A stretch of 64,000 nucleotides of DNA from Novosphingobium colocasiae (GCF_014652555.1 NZ_BMZA01000013.1:1-64000), one strand, 5' to 3'. Positions 17,206 through 25,738 are shown, counted from the stretch's first letter. Numbers and translations: made by a program. The notes: generated from the sequence alone by a model not told the origin.

Positions 17206-17577
17206 ATGGCCGATTCGCTCATCCTGGAAATCGCCGACTTCGAACACGATGTCCTGACCGGCATCTATTCGGAAGAGACCGGCAAGCCGCAGCCGCTGCG
17301 CTTCACCATCAGCGTCGAACTGGCCCCGATCGACCGGTTCGATCCCGATACCGCGCTCAGCGCCAGCAAGAACTACATGGACCTCAAGTTCGCGGCATCC
17401 GAAGCGCTGCCCGCCGATGTCCACTTCCGGCTGATCGAGGCGGTGGCCGATCATGTCTGCGAGACGCTGTTTCTGCAGGATGCGCGGGTTACCGCAGTGA
17501 CGGTGAAGATCGTCAAGCTGGCGATCAGCGAAAACGGCGAGAAGATCGGGATGACGCTGCGCCGCGAGCGCCGGTGA
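17206..17577 (+). CDS. folB: Dihydroneopterin aldolase family protein
   Basis: A 123-residue protein of the FolB/tunnelling fold, which splits dihydroneopterin to 6-hydroxymethyl-dihydropterin in folate synthesis. FEHDVLTGIYSEETGKPQPL near residue 11 is the N-terminal family block with the substrate-facing region, and IEAVADHVCETLF (about 77) is the second. The last Lys and the Glu of LAISENGEKIG fit. The gene lies 8 bp after the methyltransferase gene. The next gene starts on the base after its stop, so they form one operon. Confidence 0.9.
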   Translation: MADSLILEIADFEHDVLTGIYSEETGKPQPLRFTISVELAPIDRFDPDTALSASKNYMDLKFAASEALPADVHFRLIEAVADHVCETLFLQDARVTAVTVKIVKLAISENGEKIGMTLRRERR

Positions 17578-17931
17578 ATGCCGACGCTGCGGATCGACAT
17601 CGGTGAATCGCCGACTGAGCCGCTCGCTGCGGCAGCGGAATTCTATACCGTCGATCTGCCGGAAATCCTTGATGACTGCGACATCCATTCCCAGCACGAT
17701 GTGGCGATCGTTTTTACGCCCGCCCCGCACGAGCATCGCGGTTGGCGGCTGGCAGCGATCCAGCAACTGGCGCGCGACATGGCGCCGCGCCGGGTCAATG
17801 CACTGGTCAGCGATGACCCGGATGCCATTGCTGCCGCGCTGGTCTGGCTGGACCGCGCGGCCGGTGTGACAGGGCAGCTCTTTGATCTGGATGGTGTCGG
17901 GGCCGGGCCTGTGGTATGGCTCTGCAAATGA
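17578..17931 (+). CDS. Conserved hypothetical protein between folB and moaA
   Basis: A 117-residue protein whose ATG touches the folB stop and whose stop overlaps the moaA start region. I cannot name it. The pattern is alternating strands and helices: HDVAIVFTPAP (about 40-50), an amphipathic helix WRLAAIQQLARDMAPRRV, VNALVSDDPDAIAAALVWL (about 78-96) and a last strand. This suggests a small Rossmann-like domain without a nucleotide-binding loop. There is no signal or metal motif. Tight coupling places it in pterin metabolism, but no activity can be read from it. Confidence 0.8.
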   Translation: MPTLRIDIGESPTEPLAAAAEFYTVDLPEILDDCDIHSQHDVAIVFTPAPHEHRGWRLAAIQQLARDMAPRRVNALVSDDPDAIAAALVWLDRAAGVTGQLFDLDGVGAGPVVWLCK

Positions 17932-18947
17932 CCTCCCCCCCGACACCCCTTGTCGACCAGTTCCAGCGTCGCATCACGTACCTGCGCCTTTCGGTGACGG
18001 ACCGGTGCGACCTGCGTTGCGGCTATTGCATGCCCGAACGGATGACGTTCCTGCCGCGCAAGGATGTGCTGAGCCTTGAGGAGATGCACGATCTCGCGCT
18101 CGGCTTCATCGATCGCGGCATTCGCAAGATCCGGCTGACCGGCGGCGAACCGCTGGTCCGGCGCGACATGATCGAACTGGTCCGGGCGATCGGCCGCAAG
18201 ATCGCCCCCGGAGAGGAGCGGGCGCTCGATGAGCTGACGCTGACCACGAACGGCACCCATCTGGCCGATCACGCCGAAGACCTCTTTGCGGCGGGGGTGC
18301 GGCGGATCAACGTCTCGCTCGATACGCTCGATCGCGACACGTTCGCCCGCATCACCCGGCGCGACAGTCTGCCGCAAGTGCTCGAAGGGCTGGCTGCGGC
18401 CAAGGCGGCGGGCCTGCGGGTCAAGCTCAACACCGTGGCGCTGAAAGGCATCAATGAGGCGGAGATCGCGGACATCATCGCCTGGGCACACGGCGAGGGT
18501 CACGATGCCACGCTGATCGAGGTGATGCCGCTCGGCGATGTGGGTGAAGACCGGTTCGATCACTACCTGCCGTTGACCGCCGTTCGCGATGTGCTGGACC
18601 GGCGCTGGACGCTGACCGCCACCGGCCATCGCACCGGCGGGCCGGCGCGTTACTGGGATATCGCCGAAACCGGCGGACGGTTGGGCCTCATCACCCCGTT
18701 GACCGGCAACTTCTGCGAAGGCTGCAATCGCATTCGCGTCACCGCCACGGGACGGCTCTATGCCTGCCTGGGCGGGGACGAGCAGGTGGACTTGCGCGCG
18801 GCGCTGCGCTCGGCCGATCCCGAAGCGGAACTGCAGGCCGCGCTAGACACCGCGATGCGGATCAAGCCCGAACGCCATCACTTCGCGATCGATCGCCCCG
18901 GCGGTGCCCCGGCGCTGTCACGGCATATGTCGATGACCGGCGGCTGA
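17928..18947 (+). CDS. moaA: GTP 3',8-cyclase (molybdenum cofactor step 1)
   Basis: A 339-residue radical SAM enzyme that turns GTP into 3',8-cyclo-dihydro-GTP, the first step to molybdopterin. The SAM cluster is CDLRCGYC (CxxxCxxC) near residue 25. The C-terminal substrate cluster is in NFCEGCNRIRVTATGRLYAC. The chain ends in Gly-Gly, as active MoaA requires. I chose the ATG at 17928, which overlaps the previous stop (ATGA); an ATG at 17916 would add four residues. moaD and moaE follow directly. Confidence 0.97.
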   Translation: MTSPPTPLVDQFQRRITYLRLSVTDRCDLRCGYCMPERMTFLPRKDVLSLEEMHDLALGFIDRGIRKIRLTGGEPLVRRDMIELVRAIGRKIAPGEERALDELTLTTNGTHLADHAEDLFAAGVRRINVSLDTLDRDTFARITRRDSLPQVLEGLAAAKAAGLRVKLNTVALKGINEAEIADIIAWAHGEGHDATLIEVMPLGDVGEDRFDHYLPLTAVRDVLDRRWTLTATGHRTGGPARYWDIAETGGRLGLITPLTGNFCEGCNRIRVTATGRLYACLGGDEQVDLRAALRSADPEAELQAALDTAMRIKPERHHFAIDRPGGAPALSRHMSMTGG

Positions 18948-18954
18948 TCCGGCA

Positions 18955-19197
18955 GTGGCGCTGACGCTGGCATTTCTCGGGCGGCTGGAAGACGTAGCCG
19001 GTGCGGCAACGCTGGCCGTGCCCACGCTCGGCACGATTGCCGCGATCATCGACAGTCTCGATCCGGCGCTGGCGCTGGCGCTGCGCGATCCGCGCGTGAA
19101 GCTGGCGGTGAACGGGGTGCTGGCGGGCGAGCGCGATGACCTGGCGTTGCAGGACGGCGACGAGATCGCCTTCCTGCCCCCGGTCTCGGGTGGGTGA
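18955..19197 (+). CDS. moaD: Molybdopterin synthase small subunit
   Basis: An 80-residue ubiquitin-fold sulfur carrier, starting at GTG 7 bp after moaA. It ends LPPVSGG, the C-terminal Gly-Gly that is adenylated and then carries the thiocarboxylate for molybdopterin. It overlaps moaE by 4 bp (GTGA), which ties the two subunits together in translation. Confidence 0.95.
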   Translation: MALTLAFLGRLEDVAGAATLAVPTLGTIAAIIDSLDPALALALRDPRVKLAVNGVLAGERDDLALQDGDEIAFLPPVSGG

Positions 19198-19661
19198 GCG
19201 TGGCCGGTCCGGTCGATGTACGCCTCCTTGATGCCGGGTTCGATCCGGCCGCAGTGCTGACCGCTTTCGCGGCGGCTCATCCCGCCAGTGGCGGCTTTGT
19301 CAGCTTCCTCGGCCAGGTCCGCGCCGGTGATGGCGGTGCCGCGGTGGAGGCGCTGGAACTGCGCCACTACACACCGCTGACGCTGCCGGCGATGCAGGCG
19401 CTGGCGGCCACGGTGATGGCGCGCTGGCCGCTGGACGGCCTGCTGGCGATCCACCGGGTCGGCGCGATGGCCCCCGGCGATCCGATCGTGCTGGTCGCGG
19501 CGGCGGCCCGGCATCGCCGTGATGCCTTTGCGGCCGCCGATTACGCGATGGACCACCTCAAGAGCGAATCGTGGTTCTGGAAGCGCGAGAAGGTGGCCGG
19601 GGCATGGCGCTGGATCGAACCCCGCGCAGAGGATTTTTCCGACCTCGCCCGCTGGGGCTGA
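19194..19661 (+). CDS. moaE: Molybdopterin synthase catalytic subunit
   Basis: A 155-residue catalytic subunit that inserts two sulfurs from MoaD into precursor Z. GFVSFLGQVRAGDGG (near residue 33) and the active-site HLKSESWFWKREK (near 122) with its conserved lysines are present. The start is GTG, overlapping the moaD stop; a second in-frame GTG lies at 19200. moaC, moaB and mogA are not in the window. Confidence 0.96.
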   Translation: MSVAGPVDVRLLDAGFDPAAVLTAFAAAHPASGGFVSFLGQVRAGDGGAAVEALELRHYTPLTLPAMQALAATVMARWPLDGLLAIHRVGAMAPGDPIVLVAAAARHRRDAFAAADYAMDHLKSESWFWKREKVAGAWRWIEPRAEDFSDLARWG

Positions 19662-20004
19662 CCGGCAAATCGCTCCATTTGACTTCGATCAAGGCAAGGT
19701 CACTCGCGGCGCGCCATGCAGGCAGGGCTGGGAGGACCCACCGGGTCCATCCTCATCGGTTAGCCGTCACTGCCGGGTACGGGGGTTCCTTGGCAGTGGC
19801 GGTGCCTGTCTCCGGGCGCAAGGCCGGCGGCATCAAGTCGCGCCGGGCCCGCACGTGCCTGCGCTGATCCTTGGCACGGCCCGTCCGCGGCGTCGTCGAC
19901 CCTGCGGGGAGCGAACCGCCTGAAGCTGGGGGGCTGACGGCATCGCTTCCCGACGCACGGAGAGCCCCTCCCTTCTCACGGGGGGAGGGGTTTTCAGTGG
20001 AACC
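19662..20004. terminator. Gene-free gap with a hairpin at its right end
   Basis: The 343-bp gap between the convergent moaE and lipoprotein genes shows no convincing gene in any frame. At 19965-19994 CCCCTCCC pairs with GGGAGGGG around a 10-nt loop and is followed by TTTT on the plus strand. That is a plausible weak terminator for the mo-cofactor operon. Confidence 0.45.
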
Positions 20005-20571
20005 CTATCCCTTGAGCCGACCGGCCAGCGAATCGAGCGCGGCGTCCTGGCGGCGGACAATCTCTTCCACTTCACTGCGCGCCGCGCCGATCGCCTGCAG
20101 GTCGGGTGTATCGGCGACCGGCTGCGCATCGCGCGCGGTGGCATAGAGCGTGTCGAGCGTGGCGAGCGCCGCCATCGTTTCCGAACGGCCCACCTGCATG
20201 TGCGACAGCGCGACCTGCGCGTTCAGGCGCGCGCGGCCGAATTCGTCACCCCCGGCACCGGCGGCCACCGCGCGCTCGGCATCGGCGCGCAGCGTCGCGA
20301 AGGAGCGGTCCCCGGCGCGGGCACTATCGACCAGTGCAGAGAGCCGGCCGGCCAGGCTGGCATCGACGCTGGCGGGCGGGGCGGGTGCCGCGGTCTCGGC
20401 AGGAACCGGGGTCATCGTGCCTGAAACGCGCTCCGCCGGGCGCAGCGCCAGCGAGGGATAGTCCCTGGAAGCGGCGCAGCCGGTCATCGCCAGCGCGGCG
20501 GCCAGGACGGGCAGGATACGAAGCTGGGCAGGGCGGCCGGAGGCGGAACGGGCGAACATGGGGCAAGCCAT
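20005..20571 (-). CDS. Predicted lipoprotein of unknown function
   Basis: A 188-residue exported protein with a hydrophobic leader and the lipobox LAMTGC (Cys at about 32), so it should be a lipoprotein. An Ala/Pro-rich linker (about 50-70) precedes a mainly helical domain rich in Ala, Arg and Glu (RLSALVDSARAGDRSF, then RARLNAQVALSHMQVGRSE). The repetitive helical character suggests a coiled-coil or TPR-like scaffold. There is no catalytic motif. The family is unknown to me. It converges with moaE and diverges from rplU. Confidence 0.7.
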   Translation of the reverse strand: MACPMFARSASGRPAQLRILPVLAAALAMTGCAASRDYPSLALRPAERVSGTMTPVPAETAAPAPPASVDASLAGRLSALVDSARAGDRSFATLRADAERAVAAGAGGDEFGRARLNAQVALSHMQVGRSETMAALATLDTLYATARDAQPVADTPDLQAIGAARSEVEEIVRRQDAALDSLAGRLKG

Positions 20572-20657
20572 AGCACGGCGCGCGGACCGGGCCAGAGGGT
20601 TATCGCGCGGGCTATCGCGTCATGTGGGCGGAAGCGGCCGGGGCCCGCGATCGTTGG

Positions 20658-20686
20658 TTGACACGAATCAGGCCTTGCCCTAACGG
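20658..20686 (+). promoter_or_regulatory. Predicted promoter and long leader of rplU-rpmA
   Basis: TTGACA (20658-20663) lies 17 bp before TAACGG (20681-20686). Transcription would start near 20693 and give a leader of about 145 nt that holds two GC-rich hairpin-prone stretches (20708-20724 and 20733-20765). Leaders of ribosomal protein genes are often used for feedback control, but I cannot assign a known motif here. Confidence 0.5.
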
Positions 20687-20839
20687 CACCCACTCTTTCC
20701 GGCCCCTTCCGCGTTCCTGCGGAGTGTCCGGTGCGTCGCCCGCAAGACGCCCGCTCTTCCGCAAGGTCGGCGGCGAAAGCGCGGCCGGGGCAGGTTGTTT
20801 CGGCTCGTTACGGGCATATTGAGATTAGGTAAGGGCACC

Positions 20840-21136
20840 ATGTTCGCAGTAGTGCGCACGGGCGGCAAGCAGTATCGGGTTGCCGCCGGAGACAAGATCG
20901 CGGTCGAAAAGCTGGCTGGTGAAGCCGGTGAAACGATCACCCTGGGTGACGTTCTGCTCGCGGGCAAGGACGGCGACATCGCCGACGCCGCTTCGATCAC
21001 GGTTTCGGCCGAGATCATCGCCCAGGCGAAGAGCGAGAAGGTCGTGGTGTTCAAGAAGCGCCGCCGCCACAACTATCGCCGCAAGAACGGCCACCGCCAG
21101 CAGATGACCCTGCTGCGCATCGTGTCGGTCGGCTAA
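20840..21136 (+). CDS. rplU: 50S ribosomal protein L21
   Basis: A 98-residue large-subunit protein that binds 23S r[21 protein letters not shown] at the start and [16 protein letters not shown] near residue 73 are the L21 signatures. The ATG at 20840 is chosen because it begins the conserved MFAVV and has TAAGG upstream; the in-frame extension upstream is not conserved-looking. rpmA follows after 23 bp, the usual order. Confidence 0.98.
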   Translation: MFAVVRTGGKQYRVAAGDKIAVEKLAGEAGETITLGDVLLAGKDGDIADAASITVSAEIIAQAKSEKVVVFKKRRRHNYRRKNGHRQQMTLLRIVSVG

Positions 21137-21159
21137 GCGCGCAATCGGAGTAGCAGGAA

Positions 21160-21429
21160 ATGGCACATAAGAAAGCAGGCGGCTCCTCGCGCAACGGTCG
21201 CGATTCGGCTGGTCGCCGCCTCGGCGTCAAGAAGTTCGGCGGCCAGGAAGTCGTCGGCGGCAACATCATCATCCGCCAGCGCGGTACCCGCGTGTACCCG
21301 GGCGTGAACGTCGGCATCGGCAAGGATCACACCCTGTTCGCGCTGACCGGTGGCCGCGTGCGCTTCCACGATGGCAAGCAAGGCCGCAAGTACGTGTCGG
21401 TCGACATGATGGCAGAAGCAGCCGAATAA
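21160..21429 (+). CDS. rpmA: 50S ribosomal protein L27
   Basis: An 89-residue large-subunit protein next to the peptidyl transferase centre. [20 protein letters not shown] at the start is diagnostic; the N-terminal tail reaches the tRNA acceptor ends. [19 protein letters not shown] follows. An intrinsic terminator lies about 70 bp after the stop. obgE, the usual next gene, is replaced here by GNAT acetyltransferases. Confidence 0.98.
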   Translation: MAHKKAGGSSRNGRDSAGRRLGVKKFGGQEVVGGNIIIRQRGTRVYPGVNVGIGKDHTLFALTGGRVRFHDGKQGRKYVSVDMMAEAAE

Positions 21430-21497
21430 TCGGATGGTCACGCCAAGGGCCATCCTGACGGGGTGGCCCTGCCGGTTCCTGAAAAGGCCCGGCTGAC

Positions 21498-21530
21498 AGA
21501 GGGAGAGGGCCCCGCCCGTCTCCCTCTTTT
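21498..21530 (+). terminator. Intrinsic terminator after rplU-rpmA
   Basis: A 9-bp perfect stem, AGAGGGAGA (21498-21506) with TCTCCCTCT (21519-21527), encloses a 12-nt loop and runs into TTTT (21527-21530). It is the clearest Rho-independent terminator in the window. Confidence 0.8.
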
Positions 21531-21691
21531 CGTATCTCCCTCAGTTCGTCGCACGTCGGCCCCGCATCGTCCGCAATTGGTGAATTTTTCCAAGCGGAAC
21601 AGGGGTTTCGCGCGTTCACGCGCACGTGCGTAATGGCAATGTCACCTGGCCGCCCTAAAGGCGCGGCGGGGGCGTTCGAGCGGAGGTGATC

Positions 21692-22273
21692 ATGTTCATT
21701 CGCAGCGAACGGCTGTTCCTGAGGCCTGCCTGGCCCGAGGATGCCGAAGACCTGCATGCAGCGCTCCAGGACCGGCAGGTCGTGCGCAATCTTGCGCGCG
21801 TGCCGTGGCCGTTCGAGATGGAGCACGCGCGCGCCTATGCCGGACGCCCGGCGGAGCAGGGATTGCCACAGTTCCTCATCACGCTGCCCGGGGCCGGCGG
21901 GGCCCGGCTGATCGGCGGTGCCGGGTTCACCCGCGAAGGCGCGGGCGTCGAGGTCGGCCTGTGGATCGCGCGCGGTCATGCCGGGCAGGAGTTCGGAACC
22001 GAAGCCGGGCGGGCCATCCTGCGCATCGCCGCCGCCCTCGGCCATCGCGATCTGCGCGCGGTGCCGTTCATCGATAATCCCGCCAGCGGCCGGGTGCTCG
22101 AAAAGCTCGGCTTCCACCGCACCGGGCGCATCTTCGAACGCTACAGCCAGAGCCGCAAGATGGCGTTCCCGGCGCGCGAATACGCGATCGAACTGGCGGG
22201 CGCGGCCCAGGGGCCGGGCGGACCTCGCGCGGCGCTGGCGGCAGACAGGGATGGCGGGCTGTGCGCAGCCTGA
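21692..22273 (+). CDS. GNAT family N-acetyltransferase (RimJ/RimL type), tandem copy 1
   Basis: A 193-residue acetyl-CoA-dependent acetyltransferase. MFIRSERLFLRPAWPEDAED is the N-terminal block. ARGHAGQEFGTEAGRAIL (about 91-108) is the acetyl-CoA loop and NPASGRVLEKLGFHRTGRI the following family motif. GGAGG at 21682-21686 sets the ATG at 21692. The next gene is a paralogue with a nearly identical N terminus. The substrate is unknown: a protein N terminus or a small amine. Confidence 0.88.
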   Translation: MFIRSERLFLRPAWPEDAEDLHAALQDRQVVRNLARVPWPFEMEHARAYAGRPAEQGLPQFLITLPGAGGARLIGGAGFTREGAGVEVGLWIARGHAGQEFGTEAGRAILRIAAALGHRDLRAVPFIDNPASGRVLEKLGFHRTGRIFERYSQSRKMAFPAREYAIELAGAAQGPGGPRAALAADRDGGLCAA

Positions 22274-22459
22274 CCCTGTTCCGCTGCGCTCTGCGGATAA
22301 GCACGGATGCAGCGTGAGGCGGGCGTTAACGGGGGTGCTGCCATTACCGTCGGCGCAGATATGGCGTGGCAGCCGGGCGTCCTGACGCAATTTCCGTGCA
22401 ATGCTGCAAGGAATGCTGCATAAGGATTCTCGCGGAAATAATAGACGGAGAACCATGTC

Positions 22460-23005
22460 ATGTTCATCCGCACGGAGAGATTGTTTCTGAGACCTGCCTG
22501 GCCCGAAGATTACGATGATCTTCGAACCATGCTGGAAGAACAGGGCATTGATCGGAAGGGCGCGCTTGCGCCGCCGGTCGATCCGGCAATCGTGCGTCAA
22601 TATCTGGTGGCGGATCGGGACCGCAGGCTCCCGGTCTTCATGATCTGTCTGCGCACCCCCGGCGGGCCGCAAGTGGTCGGCGCGGTCGGCTTGGCGCAGT
22701 CGGGCGGTGAGGATGCCGAACTCGGCTACTGGATCGTCCCCCGCCATCGCGGCAGGGGCTTCGCCACCGAAGCGGTCGATGCGGTGCTGCGCCATGCCGT
22801 ACTGCTGGGCCACCGGCGGCTTGTCGCACGGCCGGGCGAGCAGGAGGACGATGCCCGCCGCGTCTACGAAGCGGTCGGCTTCCGCCCCACCGGCGAATGG
22901 CGGCTGCGCGATCTGGACGATGGTGCGGACGAAATGCTCACCCAGTATTACGTCGCGGAAACGGCATTCACCCGGCACGTGCCGACAGCCGCGCGCGTCC
23001 ACTGA
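22460..23005 (+). CDS. GNAT family N-acetyltransferase, tandem copy 2
   Basis: A 181-residue paralogue of the gene before it: MFIRTERLFLRPAWPEDYDD matches copy 1 at 17 of the first 20 positions, but the middle has diverged. The acetyl-CoA loop is PRHRGRGFATEAVDAVL near residue 94, followed by DDARRVYEAVGFRPTGEW. GACGGAGAACC precedes the ATG. The 186-bp gap between the copies contains a short direct repeat (AATGCTGCA twice) and no gene. This looks like an old duplication followed by a change of substrate. Confidence 0.87.
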   Translation: MFIRTERLFLRPAWPEDYDDLRTMLEEQGIDRKGALAPPVDPAIVRQYLVADRDRRLPVFMICLRTPGGPQVVGAVGLAQSGGEDAELGYWIVPRHRGRGFATEAVDAVLRHAVLLGHRRLVARPGEQEDDARRVYEAVGFRPTGEWRLRDLDDGADEMLTQYYVAETAFTRHVPTAARVH

Positions 23006-23047
23006 CAATCACAGGTTTTGCGGCGCTTCCCCTTGCGCCCGCAGCGA

Positions 23048-23083
23048 GGCAATCCAGGACCCTTCGGGCGGTCCTGGATTGTC
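23048..23083. repeat. Hairpin remnant of a dispersed repeat
   Basis: AATCCAGGACC pairs perfectly with GGTCCTGGATT around an 8-nt loop (core 23051-23080), extended by a few more pairs. The preceding GCAGCGAGGCAATCCAG resembles a dispersed bacterial repeat that commonly contains GCGAAGCAATCCAG. It lies after the second acetyltransferase gene and could also terminate it. Confidence 0.5.
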
Positions 23084-23145
23084 GCCGTTGAAGGGGTACA
23101 GCGGTTCAGCGCTGACTGGAGCGAGCTAGGTGGATGGAAATGAAC

Positions 23146-23715
23146 CTACCTAGCAGGCGCAACCGCCCCATTCCCGATGAAGACGAGGCGAATATGATCG
23201 CGAACGGACGCGAACATGACGACGCTCAGCAAGTCCGAATACTCGGCTGTAAAGCCCTGGAACGTCGCCGTTTGCGGCGGATCAAACACAATTGTATTTC
23301 CGTCGACTCGGAGCGCTGAACCGGGCTTTGTTCCCGCATGCTTCTCCAGAGCCTTCGCGTACTCAGATAAAGACGGGAAATTATCGCATACGGGAAACCC
23401 TTGGAGCAACCTACGTTCTTGCAAGGTCGCCGTTAGGCTTTTTAGCATCTGTGGCCTTGCTGCTTCCGCTTTATACTCGATATACGCTGCATCCATCGCA
23501 CCGTCCGTAAATCTCACGAGCTCATGCCCAACCGCATCTTTGATGCACTCAAATTGGGTCTGATCCGCTGCTGCCTCAGGTCGGATGATCACTTCGATGC
23601 TCTCGAGCTCCCGCTCGTACCTCACAGAAATGCCTGTGCGCACAAGCCCACACTCTACAAGGCGCTTTTCGATGATTTGCTCTTGAGATGCGGGAACCGC
23701 AGGCACTTGATCCAT
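23146..23715 (-). CDS. Orphan hypothetical protein of lower GC
   Basis: A 189-residue soluble protein that I do not recognise. ISVRYERELESIEVIIRPEA (about 29-48), an ADQTQFECIKDAVGHELVRF helix and YIEYKAEAARPQMLKSLTA suggest an alpha/beta domain. Two cysteines (CGLV near 22, CIKDAV) have no metal-site spacing. There is no signal or membrane helix. Its base composition is visibly more AT-rich than its neighbours, and it stands alone with a repeat remnant on one side and a gene-free AT-rich stretch on the other, which suggests recent acquisition. The function is unknown. Confidence 0.65.
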   Translation of the reverse strand: MDQVPAVPASQEQIIEKRLVECGLVRTGISVRYERELESIEVIIRPEAAADQTQFECIKDAVGHELVRFTDGAMDAAYIEYKAEAARPQMLKSLTATLQERRLLQGFPVCDNFPSLSEYAKALEKHAGTKPGSALRVDGNTIVFDPPQTATFQGFTAEYSDLLSVVMFASVRDHIRLVFIGNGAVAPAR

Positions 23716-23866
23716 TATCCGTTACCTTAAATGCTTCCAATGGGTATGTGCACAAGCTCTAATGTGCGGCCCTGACGTCCGCTAACGGGCGAAACGGGAT
23801 GTTCGAATTTGTTCAAGCGCCCTATGACACTATTTGACCGTTGATCCGCCGCGGTCAAACGGCGCG

Positions 23867-24667
23867 CTACGCCTCGGGCATCGCCTCATCATGAACAGCG
23901 CGATCGGCCGCCAGCGCTGCGGCCAGCCAGGCGGGGGCGGCGGCCGGATCGATGTCATCGACGCGCAGGAAATCGACCGCCAGGCCCAGTGCCGGATAGG
24001 CCACGCGGCGGCGTTTCTCGTCAGACTGGGGCATAGGCACCACCACAAGGCGGCGGTTCACTTTCTGCCGCCAGTTCATTCGCGCGGTATTTTCCTGCCC
24101 GACGTAGCAGCCCTTGGTGAAGCTGACGCCATGCAGTTCGGTGGCATTGCATTCCAGCCACAGGGTTTCGCCATCGCCCAGCTCGGCGCAGCCTTCGGGG
24201 ATGCCGAGGGCGAGGCGATGGGCGAGCCACAGCGCATCGGCTCCGCTGCCGTCTTCTGCCAGCCCGTCGCCATCGCCGTCGATCGGGGCCAGCCACCGTT
24301 CGCCCAAGCCCGGATGTCGGGGGTCGGGTGCCGCGCCGTCACCGTTGTGCGGACGCCAGTGAACCGCGAGGTGCGGATCGATGGCGATATCGATCGCCTT
24401 GCGCAGCCGGTACATCGTCAGCCGTTTCACCAGCGCCGGCGCGCTGTCCGCCTCGCAATCGATCAGCAGGTCGTTGCCGGCCGGCCAGACGATGAAATCG
24501 AACAGTGCCTTGCCCTGCGCCGTCAGCAGCGCCGCCCAGCACGGCAGCGGCCCCTTGACGACATCGTTGGTCACCAGTCCCTGCAGGAAGGCGGCGGCAT
24601 TTTCGCCGCTATCGGGGCGGGGGGCGATCCGGATCACGGCGCGGGCGGTCAGGCGGGTGGCTGTCAT
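23867..24667 (-). CDS. ygfZ: YgfZ/GcvT family folate-binding Fe-S assembly protein
   Basis: A 266-residue tetrahydrofolate-binding protein that supports maturation or repair of some iron-sulfur enzymes. The diagnostic motif KGCYVGQENTARM lies near residue 182, with the conserved reactive Cys. FLQGLVTNDV (about 27) and LLTAQGKALFDFIVW (near 45) are typical of the N-terminal lobe. I start it at 24667 (MTATRLTARAV); the upstream in-frame extension is not family-like. It lies 52 bp downstream of the LysR gene in the same orientation. Confidence 0.9.
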   Translation of the reverse strand: MTATRLTARAVIRIAPRPDSGENAAAFLQGLVTNDVVKGPLPCWAALLTAQGKALFDFIVWPAGNDLLIDCEADSAPALVKRLTMYRLRKAIDIAIDPHLAVHWRPHNGDGAAPDPRHPGLGERWLAPIDGDGDGLAEDGSGADALWLAHRLALGIPEGCAELGDGETLWLECNATELHGVSFTKGCYVGQENTARMNWRQKVNRRLVVVPMPQSDEKRRRVAYPALGLAVDFLRVDDIDPAAAPAWLAAALAADRAVHDEAMPEA

Positions 24668-24719
24668 GTCATGCAGATGGGGTTGCCGAGGGGTTTGCCA
24701 AGAGGCCCCGGGTCCTGAC

Positions 24720-25625
24720 CTAAGCCGCGCCCGCCAGCCGCTCGCGGATTTCGTCCAGCACCCAGGTCGCGGCGGGGCCGGGCAGGCAATCCTTGCGCCA
24801 CAGCGCCACCAGCGCATACCGCGTGATCTGCTGTTCGGCGAGATCGAGCAGCACCAGCGCGCCTTCGGCCAGATCGCCTTCGATGGCGTGGCGCGGCATC
24901 AGGCCCCAGCCGATCCCTTCCTTGAGCAGGGCGTGCTTGGCACCAAGATCGCCCAGCCGCCAGCTCGATGCCCCCAGCACGCCGAAATCGCGCCCTTCGG
25001 TCAGCGGCGAGCGGTCGGTCAGCACGAGTTGCAAATGCCGCCGGGTGCCGCCCGGCGCGATCCGGCCACCGCGCGCCAGCGGGTGGTCCGGGGCGGCGAC
25101 CGGCACCATCTCCACCGATCCCACCGTCTCGCGCGCCAGTTCGGGCAGGTCCTGGATGTCCGGCCCGGCGATCGCCAGCGTGGCGCGGCCCGCGACCGCC
25201 AGCGCCGCTACCGCGCCCAGCGCCTCGACGTGGAGGCGCAGCGACACCGTGGGAAAGCGGGCCTGGAAATCGCGCAGCAGCGGTGCCAGCACTTTGCCCG
25301 GCACCATAACATCGACCGCCAGCGACAGTTCCGCCTCCAGCCCCTGGCGCAGGCTGCGCGCCTGCGCCACCAGCGCATCGACATCGTCGGCGATCATGCT
25401 GACCCGCGCCTGCAACGCCTGTCCGGCCACGGTCAGCCGCGGCCGGCGCGAGCCCTCGCGATCGAACAGACGCAAGTCAAGCTCGGCCTCCAGTTGCCCG
25501 ATGGCGTAACTGACCACCGAAATCGCCCGCCCCAGCTTGCGCGCGGCGGCGTTGAAGCTGCCTTCCTCGACCACCGCCATGAAGGTGCGCAGATGGTCGA
25601 GACTGGGCTGGATAACGTCAACCAT
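24720..25625 (-). CDS. LysR family transcriptional regulator
   Basis: A 301-residue regulator. The N-terminal winged helix-turn-helix spans about residues 6-63 (LDHLRTFMAVVEEGSFNAAA, then LGRAISVVSYAIGQLEAELD), followed by a two-lobe effector-binding domain. It diverges from the pirin-nitroreductase pair, and a palindrome overlaps its own start codon, the classic layout of a LysR gene controlling both itself and its neighbours. The same divergent trio is common in proteobacteria, where it relates to quinone or electrophile stress. The inducer cannot be read here. Confidence 0.93.
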   Translation of the reverse strand: MVDVIQPSLDHLRTFMAVVEEGSFNAAARKLGRAISVVSYAIGQLEAELDLRLFDREGSRRPRLTVAGQALQARVSMIADDVDALVAQARSLRQGLEAELSLAVDVMVPGKVLAPLLRDFQARFPTVSLRLHVEALGAVAALAVAGRATLAIAGPDIQDLPELARETVGSVEMVPVAAPDHPLARGGRIAPGGTRRHLQLVLTDRSPLTEGRDFGVLGASSWRLGDLGAKHALLKEGIGWGLMPRHAIEGDLAEGALVLLDLAEQQITRYALVALWRKDCLPGPAATWVLDEIRERLAGAA

Positions 25626-25640
25626 TCAACTTCCTTGAAT
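25624..25640. promoter_or_regulatory. Candidate LysR operator
   Basis: ATTCAA, 5 bp, TTGAAT is a perfect 17-bp palindrome of the LysR T-N11-A type. It overlaps the ATG of the LysR gene and lies about 100 bp upstream of the pirin gene. An AT-rich stretch follows (25640-25670) and could hold the pirin promoter. Confidence 0.55.
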
Positions 25641-25738
25641 ATGATGGTCGAATTTATCTCAATTATCAGAATGGCTCGCAAGCCCTAGATGGATGCCAAC
25701 GCGGTGACTTCTCCAAGTGAAACCGCCAGGAACCCCTG

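Noticed and set aside
20693..20839. A riboswitch or known L21 leader motif
   Set aside because: Only generic GC-rich hairpins are visible; no conserved motif can be matched by eye.
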